From Kineosporiaceae bacterium (lineage in GTDB: Bacteria > Actinomycetota > Actinomycetes > Actinomycetales > Kineosporiaceae), in contig JAEUJN010000045.1 in the NCBI GenBank assembly GCA_016794595.1, positions 1-58,600 on the forward strand: a stretch of DNA of 58,600 nt, read 5' to 3'. The first letter of the stretch is position 1; the number at the start of each line of letters is the position of its first letter. Positions 1-9,135 of the stretch are shown here, piece by piece. A program made the translations under genes and the position numbers. The notes below the pieces were generated by a model, which made no database searches, was not told the origin of the DNA, and saw only the letters and a list, made by a program, of their open reading frames with translations.

Positions 1-31
1 CGTCACGACGAACGCCACGGGTGCCCGGGGC

Positions 32-50
32 GCGCTGCTCACAGCAGCGC
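32..50. promoter_or_regulatory. Perfect 7-5-7 inverted repeat upstream of clpP1
   Basis: GCGCTGC, 5-nt spacer, GCAGCGC, ending 54 bases before the clpP1 start. It could be an operator or the terminator of a gene left of the window. It does not match the ClgR consensus, so its role is open. Confidence 0.35.
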
Positions 51-104
51 TGCCCTGAGCGGCAACGACTTTCGCGGGGCAGGCCACCGGGCGAGGCTCG
101 TGGC

Positions 105-767
105 ATGAGCGATGTGAACGAGCAGACCCAGCCCCTGGACGCCGAGCTGTACCGACGCCTCTTCGACCGCCGCACGATCGTGCTCGGCGAGCCGCTGGAG
201 GACGGCAACAGCAACCGGCTCTGCCACGCCCTGCTCCTGCTCGCCGCGGAGGACCCGAGGGCCGACATCCGGCTGCTGATCAACTCCCCCGGCGGGTCGG
301 TGCCCGGCATGCTGGCGATCCGCGACTGCATGCGGGCGATCCCGAACGACGTCTCGACGATCACCATCGGCATGGCCTACAGCGCCGGGCAGTTCCTGCT
401 GTCGTCGGGCACGCGCGGCAAGCGGTTCGCCATGCCCCACGCGAAGGTCCTGCTGCACCAGGGGTCGGCGGGGATCGGTGGGACCGCGATGGACATCGCG
501 ATCCAGGCCGACGATCTGCGCCGCACCCGGGACATCGTGCTCGCCTGCATCGCCGAGGACACCGGCCAGCCGATCGCGCGGATCGAGGAGGACTCGCGCC
601 GAGATCGCTGGTTCAGCGCGCAGGAGGCGCTCGACTACGGCTTCGTCGACGGCATCGTCTCCTCACTGGACGACGTCCTGCCCGCCCAGCGGCGCCCGAT
701 CGGGCTCGGGAGCCCCGGCACGCCCGCCATCCCCGGCTCGGTGCGGGCGAGCGGGGGCGGACGATGA
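105..767 (+). CDS. clpP1: ATP-dependent Clp protease proteolytic subunit (ClpP1-type)
   Basis: Serine peptidase subunit of the ClpP ring, which degrades unfolded proteins fed by Clp ATPases in the cytosol. The 220-residue product has the nucleophile context GMAYSAGQF (Ser93), the catalytic His in LLHQ (His118) and an Asp in RRDRWF (about Asp167). The oligomer loop NSPGG is intact. ATG 105 is chosen because the family N terminus begins there; an in-frame GTG at 21 would add a low-quality extension. The stop overlaps clpP2 by ATGA, so the two are translationally coupled, as in actinobacterial mixed ClpP1P2 rings. The C-terminal tail after residue 195 is longer than usual and Gly/Pro-rich. Confidence 0.93.
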   Translation: MSDVNEQTQPLDAELYRRLFDRRTIVLGEPLEDGNSNRLCHALLLLAAEDPRADIRLLINSPGGSVPGMLAIRDCMRAIPNDVSTITIGMAYSAGQFLLSSGTRGKRFAMPHAKVLLHQGSAGIGGTAMDIAIQADDLRRTRDIVLACIAEDTGQPIARIEEDSRRDRWFSAQEALDYGFVDGIVSSLDDVLPAQRRPIGLGSPGTPAIPGSVRASGGGR

Positions 768-1357
768 GCACCTACCCGATCCCGTACGTCACCACCCGTA
801 CCCCGCTCGGCGAGCGGACGGTCGACGTCTACAGCCGCCTGCTCGCCGACCGGATCATCTACCTCGGCACCGGCATCGACGACGGGGTCGCCAACGCCGT
901 GATCGCGCAGCTGCTGCACCTCGAGAACGACAACCCCGACGCGCCGATCTCGTTGTACCTCAATTCGATCGGCGGCGAGCTGCCCGCAACGCTGGCGATC
1001 TACGACGCCATGCAGTTCGTCCGTGCCCGCGTCGACACCACGTGCGTCGGGCAGGCGGTCGCCTCGGCCGCGGTGCTGCTCGCCGGTGGCGCGGCCGGGC
1101 ACCGGGCGATGCTGCCGCACGCTCGGGTGGTGATCCACGCGCCGGCCGCGCAGGGCCGCGGCACCATCCCCGACCTCATCCTCGAGGCGGACGATGTCGA
1201 GCGGGTCCGCACGCTGCAGGAGGAGATCCTCGCGAAGCACACCGGCCGCACCCCCTCGCAGGTGCGCGCCGACACCGAGCGGGAGCTCATCCTCACCGCC
1301 GGCCCGGCCGTCGACTACGGCGTGGTCGACACGGTGCTCACCACCCGGGACCGTTGA
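764..1357 (+). CDS. clpP2: ATP-dependent Clp protease proteolytic subunit (ClpP2-type)
   Basis: Second ClpP subunit, 197 residues, expected to form the mixed ClpP1P2 tetradecamer with the gene upstream. The nucleophile sits in GQAVASAAVLLAGG (Ser101), the His in VVIHAP (His125) and the Asp in RADTERE. Two positions differ from classical ClpP: the oxyanion loop reads NSIGGE rather than NSPGG, and IHQP reads IHAP. Such changes occur in divergent second copies. The ATG overlaps the clpP1 stop, so expression is coupled. No terminator is evident before the convergent clgR-like gene 50 bases downstream. Confidence 0.92.
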   Translation: MSTYPIPYVTTRTPLGERTVDVYSRLLADRIIYLGTGIDDGVANAVIAQLLHLENDNPDAPISLYLNSIGGELPATLAIYDAMQFVRARVDTTCVGQAVASAAVLLAGGAAGHRAMLPHARVVIHAPAAQGRGTIPDLILEADDVERVRTLQEEILAKHTGRTPSQVRADTERELILTAGPAVDYGVVDTVLTTRDR

Positions 1358-1407
1358 TCCACAACGGATCGAGCACAGCGGATCGGGCAACAGGATCGGG
1401 CCACGGA

Positions 1408-1737
1408 TCAGGCGGCCAGCCGGACCCCCGCGCTCAGGTGCGCGCCGGCCCGGCGGGTCAGTTCCCGCACGGTGAGGTCGAGGGCGCCGGCGAGCGCGGA
1501 GATCATCTCGGACGACGGGTCCTTGCGACCGCGCTCGACCTCTGACAGGTACTGCGGCGAGACACCGGCCCGCCCGGCGACGTCGGCGATCCGTTCACCC
1601 CGGGCCGCCCGCTCGAACCGTAGCTCACGGCCCAGCGCCTCACGCCACAACGGTTCCGGCCGATCGTCCGGCACCACCGTCGAAGCGCGGGGCGGGGCCG
1701 GATCCCGTCGCGGGCGCAGGGGTAGCACGTCTGCCAT
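1408..1737 (-). CDS. clgR: XRE-family regulator, ClgR-like
   Basis: A 109-residue DNA-binding protein with one Cro/C1 helix-turn-helix at about residues 32-90. The segment VSPQYLSEVERGRKDPSSEM is the recognition region typical of ClgR, the actinobacterial activator of clpP1P2 and clpC. It lies convergent to clpP1-clpP2, which supports the assignment. ClgR proteins are themselves ClpP substrates through a short C-terminal tail; this one ends VRLAA, an ssrA-like Ala-Ala end that fits turnover by the neighbouring protease (inference). The alternative is another XRE regulator of similar size. Confidence 0.75.
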   Translation of the reverse strand: MADVLPLRPRRDPAPPRASTVVPDDRPEPLWREALGRELRFERAARGERIADVAGRAGVSPQYLSEVERGRKDPSSEMISALAGALDLTVRELTRRAGAHLSAGVRLAA

Positions 1738-1778
1738 CAGCGCACCGTATGTTGCGCCTCGCCCGGGGTCGAGGTCCG

Positions 1779-1793
1779 TTCGCCGAGGGCGCA
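1779..1793. promoter_or_regulatory. Candidate ClgR box
   Basis: TTCGCCGAGGGCGCA contains CGCYNANRGCG, the core reported for corynebacterial ClgR. It lies about 42 bases upstream of the clgR-like start, so autoregulation is possible. Several outer consensus positions do not match and the region is GC-rich, so chance occurrence is not excluded. Confidence 0.35.
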
Positions 1794-1805
1794 GCAGCCC
1801 CCCGG

Positions 1806-3311
1806 TCAGGCGGACAGGTGCCTGACGATGTCCTCCACCCGCTCCTTGGCGTCACCGAAGAGCATCTGGCTGTTCTCCTTGAAGAACAACGGGTTCTGCA
1901 CGCCCGCGTACCCGGTGGCCATCGACCGCTTGAAGACGATCACGTCCCTGGCCTTCCACACCTCGAGCACCGGCATGCCGGCGATCGGGCTGCCCGGTTC
2001 CTCGAGCGCCGCGGGGTTGACGGTGTCGTTGGCCCCGATCACCAGCACGACGTCGGTGTCGTCGAAGTCGTCGTTGATCTCGTCCATCTCGAGCACGATG
2101 TCGTAAGGCACCTTGGCCTCGGCCAGCAGCACGTTCATGTGGCCCGGCAGGCGCCCGGCGACCGGGTGGATGCCGAACCGGACGCTGATCCCCTTCGCCC
2201 GCAGCTTGGAGGTCAGTTCGGCCACCGGGTACTGCGCCTGGGCCACGGCCATGCCGTACCCCGGGGTGATCACGACCGACTTGGCGTCCTTCAGCATCGT
2301 GGCCGCCGCCTCGGCGTTGATCTCGCGGTGCTCGCCGTAGTCGCGTGCCTCACCGGTCACCGCGCCGTCCGACCCGAACCCGCCGGCGATGACCGAGATG
2401 AACGAGCGGTTCATCGCCCGGCACATGATGTAGCTCAGGATCGCACCGGAGGAGCCGACCAGGGAGCCGGTGATGATCAACAGGTCGTTGCTCAGCATGA
2501 ACCCGGCGGCCGCGGCGGCCCAGCCGGAGTAGCTGTTCAGCATCGAGACCACCACGGGCATGTCGCCGCCGCCGATGGCCGCCACCAGGTGGAACCCGAG
2601 CACCAGCGCCAGCACCGTCATGATCGCCAGCGGGATGATCGCCCGCGGGACCCCGCCCAGCTCCGCGTGCTCGTTCATGAACCAGAGCATGAGCACGAAG
2701 CTGCCCACGATGATGCCGAGGTTGAGCAGGTGGCGGCCCGGCAAGGTCATCGGCGCCGACTTCATCCGGGCGCTGAGCTTGCCCCAGGCCACCACCGAGC
2801 CGGTGAAGGTCACCGCACCGATGAACACCCCGAGGAACACCTCGACCGAGTGGATGTAGGCCAGCGAGTCGGTCGCGGTGTGATCGGCCTCGAGGAAGGA
2901 GTTGTAGCCGACCAGGACGGCCGCCACACCCACGAAGCTGTGCAGGATCGCGACCAGCTCGGGCATGCCGGTCATCTCGACGGTCCTGGCCCGCCACGAG
3001 CCGATGGCCAGGCCGGCCAGCATCGGGACGGCGATCAGGACGGCGGTCACGCCGACCGGGCGCTCGCTGTCCCGCAGGGCCAGGGCGATCGTGGCCACCA
3101 GCGCGATGGCCATGCCCGTCATGCCGAGCACGTTGCCGCGCTCGGCGGTCTCGTGCTTGGACAGGCCACCGAGGGCCAGGATGAACAGCACGCCGGCGAT
3201 GATGTAGGCGGCGGTGACCAGTCCGGTCAGCCGGCTGCCGGTCACCGCGGTCTCCGCCGCGAGCGGGAGGGCGGTCTGCGCTGCGAGCGGCAGTGCGGTC
3301 AGGATGGCCAT
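1806..3311 (-). CDS. pntB: NAD(P) transhydrogenase subunit beta
   Basis: Membrane and NADP-binding subunit of the proton-pumping transhydrogenase, which reduces NADP+ with NADH using the proton gradient. The 501-residue product has about nine hydrophobic helices in its first 300 residues, then the NADP(H)-binding domain III with [36 protein letters not shown] and the C-terminal [16 protein letters not shown]. The length matches the bacterial PntB norm (about 460-480) plus a short extra hydrophobic N terminus. The ATG starts four bases after the pntA stop, so the pair forms one operon. Confidence 0.96.
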   Translation of the reverse strand: MAILTALPLAAQTALPLAAETAVTGSRLTGLVTAAYIIAGVLFILALGGLSKHETAERGNVLGMTGMAIALVATIALALRDSERPVGVTAVLIAVPMLAGLAIGSWRARTVEMTGMPELVAILHSFVGVAAVLVGYNSFLEADHTATDSLAYIHSVEVFLGVFIGAVTFTGSVVAWGKLSARMKSAPMTLPGRHLLNLGIIVGSFVLMLWFMNEHAELGGVPRAIIPLAIMTVLALVLGFHLVAAIGGGDMPVVVSMLNSYSGWAAAAAGFMLSNDLLIITGSLVGSSGAILSYIMCRAMNRSFISVIAGGFGSDGAVTGEARDYGEHREINAEAAATMLKDAKSVVITPGYGMAVAQAQYPVAELTSKLRAKGISVRFGIHPVAGRLPGHMNVLLAEAKVPYDIVLEMDEINDDFDDTDVVLVIGANDTVNPAALEEPGSPIAGMPVLEVWKARDVIVFKRSMATGYAGVQNPLFFKENSQMLFGDAKERVEDIVRHLSA

Positions 3312-3314
3312 GAC

Positions 3315-4841
3315 TCAGTCCTTCCTGAACATCTGCAGCATCCGGGACGTCACCAGGAAGCCACCGAAGATGTTGATGCTGGCCACCAGGACGGCGATCA
3401 CCGCCAGCACCGTGATCACGAGGTTGTCGTTGCCGACCTGGAGGAGGCCGCCGACCAGGATGATCCCGGAGATCGCGTTGGTCTCCGACATCAGCGGGGT
3501 GTGCAGGGCGTGCGCCACGTTGGAGATCACGTAGAAGCCGACGAACACGGCCAGCGCGAACACCGTGAAGTGCCCCAGGAACGACGGCGGTGAGTAGGCC
3601 GCCATCAGGGCGAACAGGACGGCGGCCAGCGCCGCCCCGTAGACCTTGCGGCGGGGATCCGGTGGCTTGGGTGGTTCCTTGGTCGCCACGACCGCCGCGG
3701 CGGCGGCCGGCGCCGCCGAGACCTGCACCGGGGGCGGTGGCCACATGCTCGCGCCGTCCTGCACCACCGTGATGCCGCGGACGACCACGTCGTCCATGTC
3801 CAGCGTCATCACCCCGTCCTTGCCCGGGGTGAGCAGCTTGAACAGGTTGACGATGTTGGTGCCGTACAGCTGCGAGGTCTGGGCCGGCAACCGGCTGGCC
3901 AGGTCGGTGTAGCCCAGGATCGTGACCTGGTTGTCGGTGACCACCTTGCGGTCGGCCTGGGTGAGGGCGACGTTGCCGCCATTGGCGGCGGCCATGTCCA
4001 CGATCACCGAGCCGTGCGCCATCGCGGCCACCGTCTCGGCCTGGACCAGCCTGGGCGCCGGGCGGCCGGGGATCAGCGCGGTGGTGATCACGATGTCGGC
4101 GGCCCGGGCCTCCTCGTCGTACATCACCGCGGTCAGCCGCTCCTGCTCGGCGGTCATCGCTTTGGCGTAGCCGTCGGAGCTGACCTCCTGCTCCATCTCG
4201 ACCCGCACGAACTGGGCGCCCATCGACTCGACCTGCTCGGCCACCTCGGGGCGGACGTCGAAGGCCCGCACCACCGCACCCATCGACCCGGCGGCCCCGA
4301 TCGCGGCCAGGCCGGCGACCCCGGCACCGACCACGAACACCCGCGCCGGCGGCACCTTGCCGGCCGCGGTCACCTGACCGGTGAACTGGCGGTGGAACTC
4401 GTGGGCGGCCTCGATCACCGCGCGATACCCGGCCACGTTGGCCATCGAGGACAGCACGTCCATCGACTGTGCGCGCGAGATCCGCGGCACGGCGTCCATG
4501 GCCAGCGCGGTCACGCCCTGGGCCTGGAGCGCGGACAGCAACTCGGGGCTGCGCCCCGGGGCCATCAACGAGATCACCGTCGCCCCGCGCCGCAAGCGGG
4601 CGATCTCGGCGTCCGTCGGGGCGTTGACCTTGATCACGATGTCCGACGCCCACACCTCCTCGGCGGAGGCGAGGCCGACGCCGGCCTCCGTGTAGGCGGC
4701 GTCGTGCTGATCGGCCAGATCACCGGCCCCCGCCTCGACGATCACCTCGTATCCCAGGGCTGCCAGCTGACCGGCCGTCTTGGCCGTTGCGGCGACCAAG
4801 GTCTCGCCGGGCCGGGACTCTCGGGGAACACCAATGCGCAC
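3315..4841 (-). CDS. pntA: NAD(P) transhydrogenase subunit alpha (full-length, fused type)
   Basis: NAD(H)-binding subunit of the transhydrogenase. About 508 residues cover the alanine dehydrogenase/PNT N-terminal domain from [11 protein letters not shown], the NAD fold with [20 protein letters not shown], a Pro/Ala linker near residue 390 and three to four C-terminal membrane helices. This is the one-chain alpha architecture of Escherichia coli rather than the split PntAA/PntAB of many actinobacteria. The GTG at 4841 is preferred because GGAGGT lies four bases upstream; an in-frame GTG at 4856 would add only five residues. The 210-base leader to the sigma gene holds no structure I recognise. 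Confidence 0.95.
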   Translation of the reverse strand: MRIGVPRESRPGETLVAATAKTAGQLAALGYEVIVEAGAGDLADQHDAAYTEAGVGLASAEEVWASDIVIKVNAPTDAEIARLRRGATVISLMAPGRSPELLSALQAQGVTALAMDAVPRISRAQSMDVLSSMANVAGYRAVIEAAHEFHRQFTGQVTAAGKVPPARVFVVGAGVAGLAAIGAAGSMGAVVRAFDVRPEVAEQVESMGAQFVRVEMEQEVSSDGYAKAMTAEQERLTAVMYDEEARAADIVITTALIPGRPAPRLVQAETVAAMAHGSVIVDMAAANGGNVALTQADRKVVTDNQVTILGYTDLASRLPAQTSQLYGTNIVNLFKLLTPGKDGVMTLDMDDVVVRGITVVQDGASMWPPPPVQVSAAPAAAAAVVATKEPPKPPDPRRKVYGAALAAVLFALMAAYSPPSFLGHFTVFALAVFVGFYVISNVAHALHTPLMSETNAISGIILVGGLLQVGNDNLVITVLAVIAVLVASINIFGGFLVTSRMLQMFRKD

Positions 4842-5051
4842 GGCTACCTCCAGCACGCTTCAGCACGACGAGCACGGACAGCACCTGCCAGAGGCCATGT
4901 GGCACGCGATGAACAGCGGTCACACGTCGCCCGGGCGCTTGAACCCTATGGGCAACAGGAGCCGATCTGCTGGGACGAAGTCTCCCGAAAGCCGGCAACC
5001 CCTGGCATGTGACCCAGCCCACGTTCGATCAGCGCGGGCGCCGACCGGCGC

Positions 5052-5618
5052 TCAGACCGACGCCCTCACCGCGCCGTGGCCCGGCAACAGGTCACGCAAG
5101 GCCGCCCGGCCCAGGCTCACCCGGGACTTGACGGTGCCGAGCGGCACCTCCAGGCGCTGGGCGACCTCCTCGTAGGTCATGCCCATCAGATCCCGAAGCA
5201 CCACCGCCTCGGACTGGTGGGGCGCACTGACCGAGAGCCTCTCCAGCGCCTCCACCAGATCGACCCGGGCACCGGCGAGAACACTGACCCGGCGAGGGTC
5301 GACCGCTCGGGTCTCCTCGGGGGGAAGTTCGGGTGCCCGCTCGCGCATCCGCCGGTAGACGGCGAAGGCCGTGCGCGAGACCACCGGGTAGAGCCAGGTG
5401 GTGAACCGGCTCTCGCCCCGGAAGGAGGCAATGCCCCGGACGACGGCGATCAACGACTCCTGGCAGGCGTCCTCGGCGTCCGCGGTGTTCGGCAGTACCC
5501 GCGCGCACCGGGCCAGCACCTGCGGGCGCACGGCGGTCAACAGGGCGTCCAGGGCGTCTGGATCACCCGCGGCCGCCCGCCGAGCCAGAACGTCCAGGTG
5601 ATCACCGGATTCGGGCAT
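5052..5618 (-). CDS. ECF-type RNA polymerase sigma factor
   Basis: A 188-residue sigma-70 family protein. Region 2 spans about residues 20-85 (DAEDACQESLIAVVRGI, then FRGESRFTTWLYPVVSRTAF). Region 4 spans about 115-175 (RLSVSAPHQSEAVVLRDLMG, YEEVAQRLEVPLGTVKSRVS). ATG 5618 is chosen over an upstream start at 5657 because region 2 begins at the usual distance from it. It diverges from the kinase gene at 5669 with only 50 bases between starts, so both promoters overlap. No anti-sigma gene is adjacent; the divergent membrane kinase could fill a regulatory role (inference). Confidence 0.9.
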   Translation of the reverse strand: MPESGDHLDVLARRAAAGDPDALDALLTAVRPQVLARCARVLPNTADAEDACQESLIAVVRGIASFRGESRFTTWLYPVVSRTAFAVYRRMRERAPELPPEETRAVDPRRVSVLAGARVDLVEALERLSVSAPHQSEAVVLRDLMGMTYEEVAQRLEVPLGTVKSRVSLGRAALRDLLPGHGAVRASV

Positions 5619-5668
5619 GGCGCGAAGTATGCCCCAGGGTGCCCGGCCACCTGGCACGATCGCGCACC

Positions 5669-7027
5669 ATGCAATCCCCGGAGCAGATCGGCCGCTACCG
5701 GCTCGACCGTCTGCTCGGGACGGGTGCCTTCGCCACGGTCTGGCTGGCCCACGACCCTGCCCTGGACGCCCCGGTGGCGATCAAGGTACTGGCCGACAAC
5801 TGGGCGGCGCGGGCCGACGTCCGGCAGCGCTTCGCCGACGAGGCCCGGTTGCTGCGCCGGGTCGAGAGCGAGCACCTGGTGCGGGTCTACGACGTCGGGG
5901 AGCTGCCCGACGGACGCCCCTACCTGGTGATGAGCCACGCCGACCGGGGATGCCTGGCCGACCGGCTCACCGATCCCGGCCGGGCTCTCGGCCCGGCGGA
6001 CGTCGTCCGGATCGCCGAGCAGGTCGCCGCGGGGCTCGCCGTCCTGCACCAGCACCAGGTGGTGCACCGGGACCTGTCGGCCGCCAACGTGCTGCTGGTC
6101 TCCACCCGGGACGGCGGGGAGCGCGCGGTGATCGCCGACCTCGGCATCGCCAAGGACCTCGGCTGGGCCTCCGGGCTGACCCAACCCGCCGGGACGGCGC
6201 GCTACCAGCCCCCGGAGCAGCGGGTGTACGGCGGCCCGGTCGGGCCGGCGGCCGACACCTACGCCTTAGGGGTACTGCTCGGGGAGCTGCTCTCGGCCGC
6301 CGGGGTCGAGCCCGGTCCGGGCCTGGCCCCCCTGCTCACGGCCGCGGGAGCCGACGAGCCGGCAGCCCGGCCGTCCCCGGCCGAACTGTCCGCCGCGGTC
6401 CGCCGGCAACTGGCACCTGCGGCGGCGGTCCCCGAGGTGACCGGCCCCGTGTCCGGCCAGGTGTCCGAACCGGCACCCGGAGCGGCGCGGGACGGGGTCT
6501 CCTCGCGAGGCCGGTCCCGCAGGCCGGCGCTCGCCGTCCTGGCCCTGGTCGGGCTGCTCACCGTGGGCGGGGCGGCCACGCTGGCCATCCGGGCGGCCCG
6601 CCCCGGCAGCGTGGTGGTCACCCCGGATCGAACCGTGGCGATCCGCCTGCCCGGGATCTGGCGCTGGGCGGGGCCGGCCGGGGTACCGGGCGCCGCCGAC
6701 CCCGGTTCGGGGGCGACCGCGACCACCGAAGGTGATCCGGGCGCCCGCCTGGTGCTGGCCCACACCGGCGAGCGCCTCGACCGGGACGGCGTGCTGGCCG
6801 CCGGACGGCCGGGACCGTGCGAGTCCGTGCAGCGCCTGGCCGTGCGTGCCCTGGACGGCGACGGGACCGCCTGGCGCTGGACCGGCTGCCCGGACGCCGA
6901 GGTGGTCGACCAGGTGGCCCTGCACCCCGCGGCCGGCGGGACGGTCTACCTGCTGCGCGCCGGGAAGGCGACCGAGCTGGCGGACCTGGTCGGCACCCTG
7001 CGGACCGGCGCGGAGGTCCCGGCGTGA
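5669..7027 (+). CDS. Membrane Ser/Thr protein kinase (PknB-like)
   Basis: A 452-residue Hanks-type kinase. Residues 10-245 are the catalytic domain: Gly-rich loop LLGTGAFATVW, VAIK (Lys39), HRDLSAANVL (Asp135, Asn140), DLG in place of DFG (157-159) and PPEQ near 181. A single membrane helix lies at about 286-306, followed by an extracytoplasmic domain of about 145 residues without PASTA repeats. That domain has two cysteines (CESVQ, TGCPD) that could form a disulfide. The upstream in-frame start at 5639 was rejected because the kinase fold starts at ATG 5669. The two lipoprotein genes downstream suggest a cell-envelope signal. Confidence 0.9.
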   Translation: MQSPEQIGRYRLDRLLGTGAFATVWLAHDPALDAPVAIKVLADNWAARADVRQRFADEARLLRRVESEHLVRVYDVGELPDGRPYLVMSHADRGCLADRLTDPGRALGPADVVRIAEQVAAGLAVLHQHQVVHRDLSAANVLLVSTRDGGERAVIADLGIAKDLGWASGLTQPAGTARYQPPEQRVYGGPVGPAADTYALGVLLGELLSAAGVEPGPGLAPLLTAAGADEPAARPSPAELSAAVRRQLAPAAAVPEVTGPVSGQVSEPAPGAARDGVSSRGRSRRPALAVLALVGLLTVGGAATLAIRAARPGSVVVTPDRTVAIRLPGIWRWAGPAGVPGAADPGSGATATTEGDPGARLVLAHTGERLDRDGVLAAGRPGPCESVQRLAVRALDGDGTAWRWTGCPDAEVVDQVALHPAAGGTVYLLRAGKATELADLVGTLRTGAEVPA

Positions 7028-7157
7028 GATCGACGCAGGCCTCCCACCCGGGGCGGGCGGATGAGAAGTTCGTGAGAGTCGTGAACCTTTTCGCCGTCGC
7101 CCCCCACTCAGTTGGTACGGATCGCCCATCGGGGGCGACTGGCAGAAGGGCGAGACG

Positions 7158-7850
7158 ATGAGGAAGAGCACCACGGGACAGGTCCTGCGAGCCGCGGGAG
7201 GCTGGGCGGCCGCGGCGGCCCTGGCGACCACGCTGGCCGCGTGCGGCTCCTCGGGGGATGTCACGGTCACCCCCCAGGGCAGCGCCGGAACCTGCATCCA
7301 GGCCGGGGACGCCTCGGTCTGCGCCGGCCCGGACGGCGCGGTGGCCGCCGGCGGCGGGGCCGTGGCCAGCGTCGGAGCCGACGGGGCGAAGGCCGTCGCC
7401 GGGGGCGCTGGGGCCAGCGTGCAGGCCGACGCGGGATCCGGGGCCTCGGGTGGGGCGGACGGTGCCTCCGGTGGAGTGTCGGTCTCGGTCGACGGTTCCG
7501 GGGTCTCGGTCGGTGGCGCGGGCGTGGGTACCGGCGGCGCCGATGCCAAGGTCACCACCAGTGGCGCGCTCACCCTCGACGCCACGGTCGGCACGGCCAG
7601 TTGCACCACGGTCAGCACGGTCAAGCAGATCACCGTGGCCCTGCCGTCCTCCACGAAGCTGGAACTCGCCCTGACCGGGGCGAGCATCGGCGAGGTCACC
7701 CTCAGCCGGGGGTCCGACACGTTCGCCGCGACCTGGGTCACCGCCGCGCCCGGCACGGTCACCGTGCAGGACTCCTCGGTCACCATCGCCGGGCTGCGCC
7801 TGGCAGGGGATGCCGGCGAGGTCGTCCTGAACGCAGAGATCGGCTGCTGA
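7158..7850 (+). CDS. Secreted lipoprotein, Gly/Ala-rich, unknown function
   Basis: A 230-residue product with a lipoprotein signal: basic start, hydrophobic helix and lipobox LAAC near residue 31. The next 110 residues are low-complexity Gly/Ala/Ser/Val/Asp, with SVCAGPDGAVAAGGGAV as a recurrent pattern. A more regular C-terminal part of about 100 residues carries two cysteines (TASCTTV and the terminal GC) and looks beta-rich. AGGGCG lies just upstream of the ATG. It shares the GPDGAV-type motif with the next lipoprotein and ends four bases before it, so the two are probably a co-transcribed pair. I do not recognise a named family. Confidence 0.8.
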   Translation: MRKSTTGQVLRAAGGWAAAAALATTLAACGSSGDVTVTPQGSAGTCIQAGDASVCAGPDGAVAAGGGAVASVGADGAKAVAGGAGASVQADAGSGASGGADGASGGVSVSVDGSGVSVGGAGVGTGGADAKVTTSGALTLDATVGTASCTTVSTVKQITVALPSSTKLELALTGASIGEVTLSRGSDTFAATWVTAAPGTVTVQDSSVTIAGLRLAGDAGEVVLNAEIGC

Positions 7851-7854
7851 CGCC

Positions 7855-8994
7855 ATGCGACCGAAGACCCTCACCGCGACCGCCCTGCTGACCCTCGGCG
7901 TCCTGACCCTGTCCGCGTGCGGCGACACCGTGGTCCAGGCGCCGACCGGCCCGACGTCCGGTGGCGTGGCCGCCAGCGGCCCGGACGGCGCGGTCTCCGC
8001 CGACGCGTCCGGTGCCGCAGCGGTCGGCTCGGACGGTGCTGCCGTGGCCGGCGGCGACGGCGAGGCCTCGGCCAGTGGCTCCTCGGGTGAGCCGGCCGAG
8101 GCGGACGCCATCGGCCCGGACGGCGCGGGCGCCGACCGGTTCGAACTCCTCGACCGCACCACCGGCGGCATCGTCTACGACGGCACCACGCTGACCCTCG
8201 TGTACCGCAACGGGATCCGGTACGAGATCCCGGTGACCCCCGGCGCCGACGTGATCGGCAACCGGGACCCGGTCGCCGATCTGAAGGCGGGCCAGGACGT
8301 GAGCCTCACCTCGGCGTCCGGGGTGCTCAGCGTGTCGCCGGACGGCACGGCCGATCACACCGGCCCGAACGGCGTGACCCACCGGTCGGCCGACGGGTCC
8401 GGCACGATCATCGACCCCAAGGGCGTGATCACGATCGAGCCGGACGGCACCACCCAGTGCGTCGGCGCGGACGGCGTCCAACAGGTGAATGCCAACGGCA
8501 CCAAGTCCTCGATCGGCCACAACGGGGTGCTCGCAGTCGACGCCAAGGGCCGGGCCGTGACCGCCATCGGGCCGAACGCCCTCGCCGGCGCCAAGCCGAC
8601 CGGCACCTTCTCCGTCTGCGGCGTGGGCGGAACGGTCACGCTCGAGCTGTCGGGCGACGTCCTGTTCGACTGCGACTCCGACCAGCTGACGCCGAAGGCC
8701 AAGGCCGTGCTCGCCCAGGCGGCGGCGCTGGTGCGCGGGGCACCCAAGGGCCCCGTGCAGGTGATCGGGCACACCGACAGCAAGGGCAGCGACGCCTACA
8801 ACCTGGACCTGTCGCAGCGGCGGGCGACGCGGGTGAGCGCCGAACTGACCCGGTTGGCCGGGTCGGGTCACCCCGTGACCCCCACCGGAGCCGGGGAACG
8901 CCAGCCGATCGCCCCGAACACCACGGCCTCGGGCGCCGACGACCCCGTCGGCCGAGCGAAGAACCGGCGGGTGACGATCATCTTCGGCCGCTGA
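7855..8994 (+). CDS. Lipoprotein with C-terminal OmpA-like peptidoglycan-binding domain
   Basis: A 379-residue lipoprotein with lipobox LSAC near residue 21, which would anchor it outside the membrane. Residues 30-90 are Gly/Ser/Ala/Asp-rich (SGPDGAVSADASG). The middle holds short Asp-Gly repeats (SPDGTADHTGPNGVTH, EPDGTTQCVGADGVQ). The OmpA domain occupies about residues 265-379, with GHTDSKGSDAYNLDLSQRR and the terminal NRRVTIIFGR. The domain binds the meso-diaminopimelate part of peptidoglycan, so the protein would tether membrane and wall. It is probably co-expressed with the upstream lipoprotein. Confidence 0.88.
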   Translation: MRPKTLTATALLTLGVLTLSACGDTVVQAPTGPTSGGVAASGPDGAVSADASGAAAVGSDGAAVAGGDGEASASGSSGEPAEADAIGPDGAGADRFELLDRTTGGIVYDGTTLTLVYRNGIRYEIPVTPGADVIGNRDPVADLKAGQDVSLTSASGVLSVSPDGTADHTGPNGVTHRSADGSGTIIDPKGVITIEPDGTTQCVGADGVQQVNANGTKSSIGHNGVLAVDAKGRAVTAIGPNALAGAKPTGTFSVCGVGGTVTLELSGDVLFDCDSDQLTPKAKAVLAQAAALVRGAPKGPVQVIGHTDSKGSDAYNLDLSQRRATRVSAELTRLAGSGHPVTPTGAGERQPIAPNTTASGADDPVGRAKNRRVTIIFGR

Positions 8995-9068
8995 GGCCCG
9001 GCCCACGACAGGGGTGGCTCGTGGCCCTCACCCGAACCAGCCCGACCCCGATCCCCCGGTCCATCGCC

Positions 9069-9123
9069 GAGATCGCCGCAGTAGTGATCACTGTCGATGT
9101 TTGATCACCACTGCGGCGATCTC
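9069..9123. terminator. Bidirectional terminator-like hairpin
   Basis: Two 22-nt arms separated by 11 nt pair at 21 of 22 positions (GAGATCGCCGCAGT... with ...ACTGCGGCGATCTC). It sits exactly between the converging OmpA lipoprotein and ABC permease genes. There is no T-tract, which is usual for actinobacterial terminators. Confidence 0.7.
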
Positions 9124-9135
9124 GCCGTGGTGCCG

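Noticed and set aside
32-50. ClgR operator for clpP1
   Set aside because: The palindrome has the wrong half-sites and spacing for the ClgR consensus, so it is listed only as an inverted repeat.
4842-5051. Riboswitch in the 210-base leader of pntA
   Set aside because: No conserved core of a known riboswitch class could be matched; only short GC-rich complementary stretches are present.
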